From NCBI GenBank assembly GCA_036010905.1, contig DASCMH010000036.1, positions 1 to 64,000 of the forward strand: a stretch of DNA of 64,000 nucleotides, read 5' to 3'. Shown here piece by piece: positions 53,563 to 61,672 of this stretch (its first letter is position 1; each line of letters starts with the position of its first letter). The stretch is from SMWD01 sp002729875. GTDB taxonomy: Bacteria > Pseudomonadota > Gammaproteobacteria > Steroidobacterales > GCA-2729495. A program made the position numbers and the translations under genes. The notes beneath the pieces were generated by a model, which ran no database searches, was not told the DNA's origin, and saw nothing but the letters and a program-made list of their open reading frames with translations.

Positions 53563-54047
53563 AAATTTTATTTGTTTGCATGGGCAATATCTGTCGTTCA
53601 CCGCTGGCGGAAGGACATTTTCGGCAATTGTTGACCGAGCGGGCAGGTCACCTGGGCATCAGTGTCGATTCGGCTGGTACCTATGGCTATCACGTTGGTT
53701 CACCTCCCGATGTGCGGGCTCAGGAGGCAGCAAGGCGCCGCGGTATCGACATTTCAATGCTGGCGGCCCGTAGCGTCATTGAGTCTGATTTCGCCCACTT
53801 TGACTACATTCTTGCCATGGATCAGGATAATTTGACTGATCTGCTGGAACAAGCTGATCCGGTTTACCATGACAGGATTCGCCTGTTTCTGGATTATTCG
53901 CCGGACCATGCCGGGACGGATGTGCCGGATCCGTATTACGGTGGCAAGACCGGTTTCGAACGGGTGCTGGATCTGATCGAAATCGCGGCCGCTGGTCTGC
54001 TTGCCGAACTTGAGCAGGCCATGACGGGGAAGCCTGACCCGCGTTAG
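53559..54047 (+). CDS. Low-molecular-weight protein-tyrosine phosphatase
   Basis: 162 residues. The phosphate loop VCMGNICRSPLAEG at residues 6-19 has the Cys and Arg of the active site, and the general-acid aspartate is in DVPDPYYGG near residue 127. The kdsB-phosphatase linkage is common in Pseudomonas-like genomes, where murB follows; here murB is absent and the TAG stop overlaps the convergent rne stop (bases TTAG at 54044-54047). The natural substrate is not known. Confidence 0.93.
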   Translation: MKILFVCMGNICRSPLAEGHFRQLLTERAGHLGISVDSAGTYGYHVGSPPDVRAQEAARRRGIDISMLAARSVIESDFAHFDYILAMDQDNLTDLLEQADPVYHDRIRLFLDYSPDHAGTDVPDPYYGGKTGFERVLDLIEIAAAGLLAELEQAMTGKPDPR

Positions 54048-56536
54048 CGGTCACGCCTCCCGTTTCCCTTGCCACTGCCGGATGACCACACGGTGTAGGT
54101 GGCTGATGAGGTGGGTTTGGGGGCATTTTCCCATGGCAGTTTGCGCTCGCTGCCTGGGTTTGATTGTGCAGCTTCTGCTGGTGATTTTGCGGCAGCGGGT
54201 TGGTCAGCTGATTGCTTTGCTGACGGATAAGTCTGCGTCTCTGTTGCCACCTTTTGTTCAGCCTTTGACGGTCTGGATTGGGTGGATTGCTGATCTGCTT
54301 TGGGTGACGCTGCAGCAGGTGTCGGTGGCGAGGATGGCTGTACCGCAGGCGGTTGCTGATTAGCAGCAGGTGGGGCCGCATCCGCTGCTTGCTTGCTGGT
54401 TTCAGGTACTGGCTGAACCTTGTGCTGATCGTCTTTGGGCGGGTTTGATTTCGCTGCGCCCTGCTGTGTAGCTGAATTTTGCGCCATGGCATCCTTCTGC
54501 TCACGCCCGGTATTAGCGCCCGAACGCCGCCGTCGCCGTCGGTTTCTCGATTTGCCGCTCTTGGCCTGATGTTCCTGTTTTTTATCGTTGGGTTTGGGTT
54601 TCTCAGCAGCACTTTGCTGAGTATTATTGTTGGTGTTTTCTTCATCACGATTGCGGTTTTTATTATTGTTGCGGGATTTTGAATCACGTCCTTGCTGGCT
54701 GCGGCCCCCGCCTTGTTTGTTGCGGCTACGTGAGCGGTTGTCACGGTGTCGGCCTGTGTTACCGCGATTGCCTCTGCGGTTGTCCTGGGACCTGGTTCGT
54801 GACGACGAGCCTGATGTCTTTTTCTGAGCTGGTTTCTGTCCGGAGCCGAACAGGGCAGCCCAGAGCCGTACGAACAGACCCGGGCGTTGCGCAGATGTTT
54901 TTTGCCGTGCTGCCGGTTTTGGCGGTGGCGAATCCGGGCCGGTGGTCTTGATGGCGGGTATTTCGACCTTGGCTTCGGTTAACTCACCGGGTAGCGATTC
55001 AGGGACAACTTCCTCATGGCTGGTGAGCTGGTAGCTGGCGCCGGTGTTCTCCCGCAGTTCGGTCTGGTCTTTGCGGACCCGCCGAAGCGAATAATTAGGT
55101 GTTTCAAATTCGGAATTCGCTATAAGAATGACCTGAATATTTTCACGATCTTCAATCTTGCGAATCCAGTCGCGTTTCTCGTTCAACAGGTAGGTTGCAA
55201 CACTAACCGGTAACTGGGCGATGACATTTGCGGTCTGGTCTTTGCGTGCTTCCTCACCAACCAGGCGCAGAATCGACAGCGACAGTGATTCGATGCTGCG
55301 AATATTGCCGATGCCGTTGCAACGCGGACAAACCTGGTGCGCCGATTCGCCCAATGACGGGCGTAAGCGCTGGCGCGACATTTCCAGCAGGCCAAAGCGG
55401 GAAATACGTCCGAGCTGTACGCGCGCCCGGTCAGACCGGACAGCGTTACGCAGCCGGTTTTCGACATCGCGCTGGTTGCGGGTCGGGCCCATATCGATAA
55501 AGTCGATGACGATCAGGCCGCCTAGATCACGTAGCTTGAATTGACGGGCAATTTCGTCGGCGGCTTCAAGATTTGTTGCCAGTGCCGTGGCTTCAATGTC
55601 ACTGCCTTTTGTGGCGCGTGCCGAATTGATGTCGATCGCTACCAGCGCTTCGGTATGGTCGATGACGATGCTGCCGCCCGACGGCAGGTTTACGGAATGC
55701 GTAAATGCCGATTCGATCTGGCTCTCGATCTGGTAGCGGGTGAACAGTGGCGATGGATCTGCGTACAGCTTGAGTTTGTGCTGGTTATGAGGCATTGCAT
55801 GCGCCATGAAGTCGCGAGCTTCAGCGAAAGTTTTATCGCTGTCGATCAGGATTTCACCAATGTCCGCATTCAGGTGGTCACGAATGGCACGGATGATGGC
55901 GTTGCTGTCCTGAAAGATCAGGGCCGGACCTGGCGTCGAATCGACGGCAGTAATAATAGATTCCCAGATTCCCTTCAGGTAGTCGAGATCCCAGGTTAAT
56001 TCTTCATTGGATCGGCCGACTCCGGCGGTACGGATGATGACGCCCATGCCGTTCGGGATATTCAGTTCCTGCAGGGCGTCACGGATCTCATCACGATCAT
56101 CGCCGGTGATACGCCGGGATACGCCACCTGCACGCGGGTTGTTCGGCATCAGGACGATAAATCGGCCGGCGAGGCTGATAAATGTCGTCAGTGCAGCGCC
56201 CTTATTGCCGCGCTCTTCTTTTTCAATCTGCACGAGCACGTCCTGACCTTCCTTCAGAACCTCGCGGATATTGATGCGAGAGCCGGAATCCGGTTCGCTG
56301 GAAAAATAGATCTTGGAGATTTCCTTAAGTGGCAGGAATCCGTGTCGTTCTGCGCCGTAGTTGACAAAGGCGGCATCGAGACTGGGCTCGACCCGGGTGA
56401 TTTTGCCTTTGTAAATATTGGCTTTTTTCTGTGCCCTGGATGAGAGTTCGATATCCAGATCGATGAGTTTCTGACCATCGACCATGGCCACGCGCAACTC
56501 TTCTTCCTGAGTTGCATTGATTAGCATTCTTTTCAT
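54044..56536 (-). CDS. rne: Ribonuclease E
   Basis: Main endonuclease for mRNA decay and rRNA/tRNA processing. 830 residues. The catalytic half has an S1 domain (ANIYKGKITRVEPSLDAAFV), the magnesium aspartates in VAIDINSARATKG and IVIDFIDM (near residues 300 and 345), and the zinc-link CPRCNGIG near residue 404. After about residue 510 the scaffold half is disordered: an amphipathic PGLFVRLWAALFG resembles the membrane anchor, then an Arg/Asn-rich RNA-binding block, Pro/Ala-rich tail. Enolase (also in this window) is the usual degradosome partner. Long 5' non-coding region with palindromes. Confidence 0.97.
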   Translation of the reverse strand: MKRMLINATQEEELRVAMVDGQKLIDLDIELSSRAQKKANIYKGKITRVEPSLDAAFVNYGAERHGFLPLKEISKIYFSSEPDSGSRINIREVLKEGQDVLVQIEKEERGNKGAALTTFISLAGRFIVLMPNNPRAGGVSRRITGDDRDEIRDALQELNIPNGMGVIIRTAGVGRSNEELTWDLDYLKGIWESIITAVDSTPGPALIFQDSNAIIRAIRDHLNADIGEILIDSDKTFAEARDFMAHAMPHNQHKLKLYADPSPLFTRYQIESQIESAFTHSVNLPSGGSIVIDHTEALVAIDINSARATKGSDIEATALATNLEAADEIARQFKLRDLGGLIVIDFIDMGPTRNQRDVENRLRNAVRSDRARVQLGRISRFGLLEMSRQRLRPSLGESAHQVCPRCNGIGNIRSIESLSLSILRLVGEEARKDQTANVIAQLPVSVATYLLNEKRDWIRKIEDRENIQVILIANSEFETPNYSLRRVRKDQTELRENTGASYQLTSHEEVVPESLPGELTEAKVEIPAIKTTGPDSPPPKPAARQKTSAQRPGLFVRLWAALFGSGQKPAQKKTSGSSSRTRSQDNRRGNRGNTGRHRDNRSRSRNKQGGGRSQQGRDSKSRNNNKNRNRDEENTNNNTQQSAAEKPKPNDKKQEHQAKSGKSRNRRRRRRSGANTGREQKDAMAQNSATQQGAAKSNPPKDDQHKVQPVPETSKQAADAAPPAANQQPPAVQPSSPPTPAAASPKADQQSTQSRPSKAEQKVATETQTYPSAKQSADQPAAAKSPAEAAQSNPGSERKLPWENAPKPTSSATYTVWSSGSGKGNGRRDR

Positions 56537-56771
56537 AAGCCCCGGTACTCAATATGTTGCGGGGCACCCGGCAAGGCATGATTCAGGGATTACGCCAGAT
56601 GGCGAAATACGCAAACCTTACAAACCTGCCACTGTGGCGGTCGGTCCTGAGGTCATTTCCTGATTGTTTCTTTCCAAGAGAACAACTCTATACAGTTAAT
56701 GTAACTCTCGAATTTCCTTGCATAACGGAGAAAGATAAACTCTCAATCCGTTGAACAGATACCCGGTTTCT

Positions 56772-56788
56772 GGTCTGCCCGGCAGACC
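56772..56788. repeat. Perfect 8-bp hairpin, rne-rluC region
   Basis: GGTCTGCC and GGCAGACC separated by one base. A very stable stem-loop in RNA of either strand if opened to a five-base loop. Confidence 0.65.
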
Positions 56789-56799
56789 TTAACTTAGGC

Positions 56800-56821
56800 G
56801 AACGCAATATATATTGCGTTC
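56800..56821. repeat. Perfect 22-bp palindrome, rne-rluC region
   Basis: Arms GAACGCAATAT and ATATTGCGTTC meet without a spacer. Such an unspaced, AT-centred palindrome is typical of a dimeric repressor site, but no regulator can be named. Confidence 0.7.
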
Positions 56822-56837
56822 ACAATGAATTTGTCTT

Positions 56838-56853
56838 GACCACATTTTTGGTC
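56838..56853. repeat. 5-bp inverted repeat with T-rich loop, rne-rluC region
   Basis: GACCA and TGGTC around CATTTT. Third of a row of inverted repeats within 82 bases. Confidence 0.5.
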
Positions 56854-56953
56854 GCAAACACACAATATAGTGCATCAGCGTTAATATAACAGTGCACGGG
56901 CAGCGCATCAATCAGAGATTCAAAGGGTAAAACCGCTGTTGCCAGCTGAAATT

Positions 56954-57904
56954 ATGGAAAAAAACACCCCCAAACAAGCCGCGCAGATGGTTACGGTTGA
57001 ACAGGATGAGGCCGAGCGTCGTCTTGATAATTTCCTGCTGTCCCGGCTCAAGGGCGTACCCAGATCACGAATTTACAAAATGATCCGTTCCGGTGAGGTG
57101 CGGGTTAATAAGGGTCGGGCTAAACCGGACCGGCGACTGTGCTGCGGCGACCGGGTACGGATACCGCCGGTCAGGATCGGTATTGTTGAACCAGTGCGCC
57201 GGGGAGGGCGGGATTCTGCACGCTGGCTGGAAGATCGGATTCTCTACGAAGACCGGGATCTGCTGGTACTCGATAAACCTTCCGGGCTGGCGGTACATGG
57301 AGGCAGCGGGGTTGCTTTCGGTGCCATCGAGTTGTTGCGCATGCTGCGCGGCGAGCATGACCGGCTGGAACTCGTTCACCGGCTTGATCGTGATACGAGT
57401 GGCTGCCTGCTGGTAGCCAAACGGCGGCCCGCGCTCCGGCATCTGCATGAACTGTTTCGTAATGGTGAGGTGCAAAAGTGCTATACCGCGTTGCTGCTCG
57501 GCAACTGGAAAGGCGGTAACCTGATCGTTGACGAGCCGCTGTTAACCACTCAGCGGCGTAATGGTGAGCGCCATGTCAAAGTATCCGCACAAGGCAAGCG
57601 GGCACGTACCCGGTTTGTTCCGCAACAGTCATATGCCGGTGCGCAATTGACCAGCATCGAACTTGAGACAGGGCGGACCCACCAGATCCGGGTACATGCA
57701 GCCCATCTTGGTCATCCCGTAGCAGGAGATCGACGTTACGGTGCGGATAAAGACCGGGTGGTTGATGAGTCGGGTCTGCAGCGGCTGTTCCTGCATGCCG
57801 CAACGCTGGTATTTGAGAGTCCCAGGGGTGATCGGGTTATTCGCGCTGAAAGCCCGCTAGACGAGCATCTGGCGGCGGTGCTGGAAAAAATGGATCAGGA
57901 TTAA
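56954..57904 (+). CDS. rluC: 23S rRNA pseudouridine(955/2504/2580) synthase
   Basis: 316 residues from the ATG at 56954 (an in-frame TTG lies 15 bases upstream). An S4 RNA-binding domain at residues 20-75 (RRLDNFLLSRLKGVPRSRIYK, split) leads to the RluA-type catalytic domain; HRLDRDTSGCLLVAK near residue 140 holds the catalytic Asp. GRTHQIRVHAAHLGHPVAGD is also diagnostic. Divergent from rne as in most gammaproteobacteria, which favours RluC over RluD. Confidence 0.93.
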   Translation: MEKNTPKQAAQMVTVEQDEAERRLDNFLLSRLKGVPRSRIYKMIRSGEVRVNKGRAKPDRRLCCGDRVRIPPVRIGIVEPVRRGGRDSARWLEDRILYEDRDLLVLDKPSGLAVHGGSGVAFGAIELLRMLRGEHDRLELVHRLDRDTSGCLLVAKRRPALRHLHELFRNGEVQKCYTALLLGNWKGGNLIVDEPLLTTQRRNGERHVKVSAQGKRARTRFVPQQSYAGAQLTSIELETGRTHQIRVHAAHLGHPVAGDRRYGADKDRVVDESGLQRLFLHAATLVFESPRGDRVIRAESPLDEHLAAVLEKMDQD

Positions 57905-57927
57905 ATAGTGGCAGCGCACTCGACCGG

Positions 57928-58512
57928 TTAAATGACGCCGTGTTTGCGCAATTGGCCGGCGAGCCAGATCAGTGGCAGGCCCTGCAGACCGGTCGGGTCT
58001 TGTGATTCGATGCTGTCGAACAGAATGACACCGCGGGATTCAACTTTGAAGCTGCCGGCGCAGTCGTATGGCTGGTCGAATTGCAGATAACTTTCGATCT
58101 CGGCGGTGCTGAGGTCACGAAAGCGGACAATGGTTTTATCGAGATGAGACTCATAGTGGTCATAATCAGGCCAGATCAGTGCCACGGCAGTATAAAAAAT
58201 GACCTCCTGACCCGAACAGCGTTGCAACTGATGGATCGCCCGTTCATGAGAACCCGGCTTGTGGAGGATCTCAGTGCCACATGCCGGGACCTGGTCGCTG
58301 CCGATAATAGCGTTACCGGGGCGGTCAGCCCGGCAGGCCTGTGCCTTGGTCTCCGCGAGGCGTACGGCCATCTCGGCAGGAGATTCGCCAGTCAGCCGGG
58401 CCTCGTCAACTTGCGGTGACAGGCTCTCGAAATCTGCTAATAGTCGTCCCAGAAGCTGGCGCCGATATACGGAACTTGAAGCCAGTACAACCGATGTGGA
58501 CGATATTGCCAT
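57928..58512 (-). CDS. Maf family nucleotide pyrophosphatase (YceF type)
   Basis: House-cleaning enzyme hydrolysing non-canonical nucleotides; the YceF branch acts on m7GTP. 194 residues from the ATG at 58512 (an upstream ATG at 58539 adds nine). VLASSSVYRRQLL is the Maf N-terminal signature, IIGSDQVPACG carries the catalytic Asp, and YLQFDQPYDCAGSFKVES fits YceF. Convergent with rluC and divergent from yceD, next to rpmF and plsX as yceF is in E. coli. Confidence 0.92.
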   Translation of the reverse strand: MAISSTSVVLASSSVYRRQLLGRLLADFESLSPQVDEARLTGESPAEMAVRLAETKAQACRADRPGNAIIGSDQVPACGTEILHKPGSHERAIHQLQRCSGQEVIFYTAVALIWPDYDHYESHLDKTIVRFRDLSTAEIESYLQFDQPYDCAGSFKVESRGVILFDSIESQDPTGLQGLPLIWLAGQLRKHGVI

Positions 58513-58570
58513 GATTTGCAACCTACAGGATTTTGACACGCTCAGCCACCAAACTTAGAATTGATCGCTT

Positions 58571-59137
58571 ATGCTCAGTGAATGTGTCGATTCTGCCCGA
58601 TTAGCCGAGCTGGCGAGAAACGGAACCGGTCAGGGGTTTAGCCTGTCGGTAAAGAATTTGGCCAGATTGTCAGCCTGTCTTTACCAGGTCGATGAAGATG
58701 AATCCGGTGCCCGGCAGGACAGTTCAGAGCTGGCTGTAGAGATGAAATTTGATGTCGGCCCCGAAGGTTTTCCACGGCTGACGATGGCGATAACGGGATG
58801 TTTGAGCCTGCCATGCCAACGGTGTCTTGAACTCGTAGCGTGGCCGGTGCAAATCGAGACCCGTTTATCCATACTGGACAATGATGAGCAGACGCAGTTA
58901 ATCGCCAGTCCGTTTGACAGCATTTTGGTAAATGCAGACGGACTGGATATCGAAACTGTTATAGAGGATGAGATTTTGGCCGCATTGCCAATGGCGCTGG
59001 CGCATCGGAATGGCTCGGGATGCAGGCAGGCAGGCGGAGAAGAAAGTGATTCGGCAAAACAGACAGAGCTGATGCAAAAGCCGTTTGCAAACCTGGCCAA
59101 TTTGGTAGGTGGCCGGAAAAGTGACGTCGATGATTAA
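58571..59137 (+). CDS. yceD: DUF177 protein YceD (23S rRNA accumulation protein)
   Basis: 188 residues. LSLPCQRCLELVAWPVQIET contains the family's conserved CxxC, probably a metal or RNA site. The family is linked to 23S rRNA accumulation in bacteria and chloroplasts. It immediately precedes rpmF by 21 bases, the conserved yceD-rpmF pair, and co-transcription is expected. The C-terminus ends in FANLANLV, as in homologues. Confidence 0.9.
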   Translation: MLSECVDSARLAELARNGTGQGFSLSVKNLARLSACLYQVDEDESGARQDSSELAVEMKFDVGPEGFPRLTMAITGCLSLPCQRCLELVAWPVQIETRLSILDNDEQTQLIASPFDSILVNADGLDIETVIEDEILAALPMALAHRNGSGCRQAGGEESDSAKQTELMQKPFANLANLVGGRKSDVDD

Positions 59138-59158
59138 GGTTTTGAGAGGAAATTTATT

Positions 59159-59347
59159 ATGGCAGTACAAAAAAGCAGGGTGACACCCCGACGGCGTGGC
59201 AACCGGCGTTCACACGATAGCCTGAAAAAACCGACTTTATCGGTTGACCCAACGACCGGAGAGTCACATTTGCGCCACCACGTAAGTCCTGACGGTTTTT
59301 ATCGTGGGCGCAAGGTCATTGAAACCCCGGAAGAAGATATTGACTAG
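59159..59347 (+). CDS. rpmF: 50S ribosomal protein L32
   Basis: 62 residues. MAVQKSRVTPRRRGNRRSHD is the standard L32 N-terminus and HHVSPDGFYRGRKVI the C-terminal block. The zinc-binding cysteines of some L32 proteins are absent, as in most proteobacteria. Preceded by GAGAGGAAATTTATT, a good ribosome site. The plsX gene follows after 200 bases. Confidence 0.97.
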   Translation: MAVQKSRVTPRRRGNRRSHDSLKKPTLSVDPTTGESHLRHHVSPDGFYRGRKVIETPEEDID

Positions 59348-59358
59348 TTGGTCCGGAT

Positions 59359-59374
59359 AGCCTGCAATCAGGCT
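59359..59374. terminator. Weak hairpin after rpmF
   Basis: AGCCTG, loop CAAT, CAGGCT, located 11 bases after the rpmF stop. No T run follows. It may pause or protect the rpmF transcript. Confidence 0.3.
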
Positions 59375-59548
59375 GACTCCGTTCATCTTTGGGGGCGGTT
59401 TGACTCATTCACACGATCCATGTCCCGGTTCGGCGTATGCCGGCCGGATTGTTCATGTGCATGCAAACTCTGGTGCACAGGGTTGATTTGCGGGGATAAT
59501 ATCGACAGGGTGCTCACAGCACGTTGAGGAATCATGGTAGGAGGAAAG

Positions 59549-60559
59549 GTGGTTGATCCTGTAACTATTGCCATTGATGCGATGAGCGGGGATGTCGGTG
59601 TTGATGTGACAGTGCCAGCAGGTTTGACGATGTTGCGGGCAAACAATGCACTGCGCCTGGTATTGGTCGGCAAGCAGGAATTGATCGAGCCTTACCTGGA
59701 CAAGTCCGGTGTTTTGAGTGAGCGCGTTGTGGTTCATGATGCACGTGAAGTGGTCGAGATGGATGATCGTCCGGCGGACGCGATGCGCAAAAAGAAAGAT
59801 TCATCGATGCGTATTGCGATTAACCTTGTCGCTGAAGGTGCCGCTAGCGCCTGTGTTAGCGCTGGTAATACAGGCGCACTGATGGCAACCGGCCGATTTG
59901 TGCTAAAGACAGTTCCCGGTATCGATCGGCCCGCAATCATGGCCGGCCTCCCAACCCGGTTTGGCCGCATTCACATGCTTGATCTTGGCGCCAATTCCGG
60001 TTGTACGGCCGAACAGTTGTTCCAGTTTGGCATCATGGGTTCGGTCGTCGTGCAGGATATCGAAGGAATTGACCGACCCGGTGTAGGCTTGCTGAATATC
60101 GGTGCGGAAGCGATCAAGGGCAATGATACAGTTCGCGAGGCAGCGACAATGCTTGCCGACAGTGATTTGAATTACGTTGGTTTTATTGAGGGAGATGCAA
60201 TCAGCGAACTTAAAGCCGATGTCGTCGTCTGCGATGGTTTTAACGGCAATGTTGCACTGAAGGCAATGGAAGGCACGGCACATCTGGTGCGTCATTTTCT
60301 GATTGAGGAATTCAAATCCAGTCTGTATGGCCGGTTGGCCGGCCTGGTTGCGCGACCGGTGTTGCGTTCATTGGCAAAACGTGTGGACCCGCGTCGATAC
60401 AATGGCGCCAGTTTGGTCGGTTTAAACGGTATCGTGATTAAAAGTCACGGCGGTGCCGATGCGCTCGCATTTCAACAGGCAATCCGGGTAGCCATGCTTG
60501 AAGTTAATAAAGATGTTCCGGAGCAGATACGTTCTTTAATGGAGGAGCAGGGTCACTGA
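59549..60559 (+). CDS. plsX: Phosphate acyltransferase PlsX
   Basis: Makes acyl-phosphate from acyl-ACP for phospholipid synthesis. 336 residues from the GTG at 59549, which lies four bases after a perfect AGGAGG (59539-59544); the upstream in-frame ATG at 59534 includes that site within its codons, so the GTG is preferred. TIAIDAMSGDVGVDV is a slightly unusual form of the family start (AMGGD). SAGNTGALMA, LDLGANSGC and VVCDGFNGNVALK are conserved. The plsX-fabH pair is typical. Confidence 0.96.
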   Translation: MVDPVTIAIDAMSGDVGVDVTVPAGLTMLRANNALRLVLVGKQELIEPYLDKSGVLSERVVVHDAREVVEMDDRPADAMRKKKDSSMRIAINLVAEGAASACVSAGNTGALMATGRFVLKTVPGIDRPAIMAGLPTRFGRIHMLDLGANSGCTAEQLFQFGIMGSVVVQDIEGIDRPGVGLLNIGAEAIKGNDTVREAATMLADSDLNYVGFIEGDAISELKADVVVCDGFNGNVALKAMEGTAHLVRHFLIEEFKSSLYGRLAGLVARPVLRSLAKRVDPRRYNGASLVGLNGIVIKSHGGADALAFQQAIRVAMLEVNKDVPEQIRSLMEEQGH

Positions 60560-60575
60560 CTCGATCCGCACACAT

Positions 60576-61550
60576 ATGACGAAAATGTTTTCTCGTATCA
60601 GTGGGACCGGTCGCTGTTTACCCGAGCGCATCCTGACCAATGATGATCTTGCGCAAATGGTCGATACAAGCGATGAATGGATTCGTGCCCGCACCGGTGT
60701 TGAGCGTCGACATATTGCCGCAGATGACCAGACGACTACTGATCTGGCAGAAGGTGCGGCCCGTCAGGCCCTCGAGGCTGCCGGTGTTGCGCCAGGTGAT
60801 ATTGACTTCCTGGTTGTCGGCACGACGACTCCGGATGTGGTGTTTCCAAATGTCGGCTGCCTGGTGCAGGAAAGACTGGGTATCGGCGGGTTTGCCGCAT
60901 TTAGTCTTGAGGCGGCCTGCAGCGGTTTTATTTATGCCCTGAGCGTTGCCGACCAGTTTGTTTCCAGCGGCAAGGCTCGCCGGGCGTTGGTTATTGGTGC
61001 TGAAACACTGTCACGTATGGTTGACTGGAATGATCGTTCGACGTGCGTAATTTTTGGTGATGGTGCAGGCGCCGTCGTGCTCGAACCGTCCGACGAGCAG
61101 GGCATAATTTCGACACATCTTCGTGCTGATGGTCAATATAAAGATCTGCTGTATCACCCGTATGGCACATCCAAGAAACAGCGAGCAGATGACGATGAGA
61201 AACCGTTTCTGCATATGAAAGGTAACGAGGTTTTCAAGGTCGCGGTCAGGCGGCTTGAGAGTATTGTCGATGAGACGATGGCGGCCAATAATCTTGAACA
61301 CGGCTCAATTGACTGGCTGATTCCGCACCAGGCTAATCTGCGCATTATTCAGTTGACGGCCAAGCGCCTCGGCATGTCGATGGAGAAGGTCATCATGACC
61401 TTGCAGGATCATGGTAATACCTCGGCGGCTTCGGTGCCGATGGCGCTGGACGTTGCCGTGCGGGATGGCCGGGTTAACCGGGGTGATTTGCTATTGCTCG
61501 AGGCATTCGGTGGTGGGTTTACCTGGGGTTCCGCACTCATCCGTTACTGA
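60576..61550 (+). CDS. fabH: 3-oxoacyl-ACP synthase III
   Basis: Starts fatty acid synthesis by condensing acetyl-CoA with malonyl-ACP. 324 residues. The active-site triad is visible: Cys in EAACSGFIYAL (near residue 114), His in PHQANLRIIQ (near residue 252) and Asn in DHGNTSAASVPMAL. Sixteen bases separate it from plsX. The expected fabD-fabG-acpP do not follow; a transporter gene does. Confidence 0.97.
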   Translation: MTKMFSRISGTGRCLPERILTNDDLAQMVDTSDEWIRARTGVERRHIAADDQTTTDLAEGAARQALEAAGVAPGDIDFLVVGTTTPDVVFPNVGCLVQERLGIGGFAAFSLEAACSGFIYALSVADQFVSSGKARRALVIGAETLSRMVDWNDRSTCVIFGDGAGAVVLEPSDEQGIISTHLRADGQYKDLLYHPYGTSKKQRADDDEKPFLHMKGNEVFKVAVRRLESIVDETMAANNLEHGSIDWLIPHQANLRIIQLTAKRLGMSMEKVIMTLQDHGNTSAASVPMALDVAVRDGRVNRGDLLLLEAFGGGFTWGSALIRY

Positions 61551-61672
61551 GGATCGAATAACTGCCGGGGTTGTCTGGGTTTGGTTTATGATGGCAGCAG
61601 ATACCAGGTGCGAGCATCACTTTATTAATCGACAGTAAGGCAACCTCAGTCGGACGGGCGCGCAACATCGGA

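Larger units (their letters stand above)
56537..56953. other. rne-rluC divergent intergenic region
   Basis: 417 bases between divergent start codons. It should hold the promoters of both genes and the long rne leader. Three perfect hairpins or palindromes lie at 56772-56853 (listed separately). A CCCCG/CGGGG stem lies close to the rne start (about 56542-56566). I see no protein-coding frame with support. TATA-like elements near 56866 and 56884 are possible -10 boxes for rluC. Confidence 0.75.

Noticed and set aside
53776..54744. Long minus-strand open frame of 322 codons
   Set aside because: It overlaps the phosphatase gene and the low-complexity 3' part of rne in another frame; composition is Arg/Pro/Asn repeats from frame shadowing.
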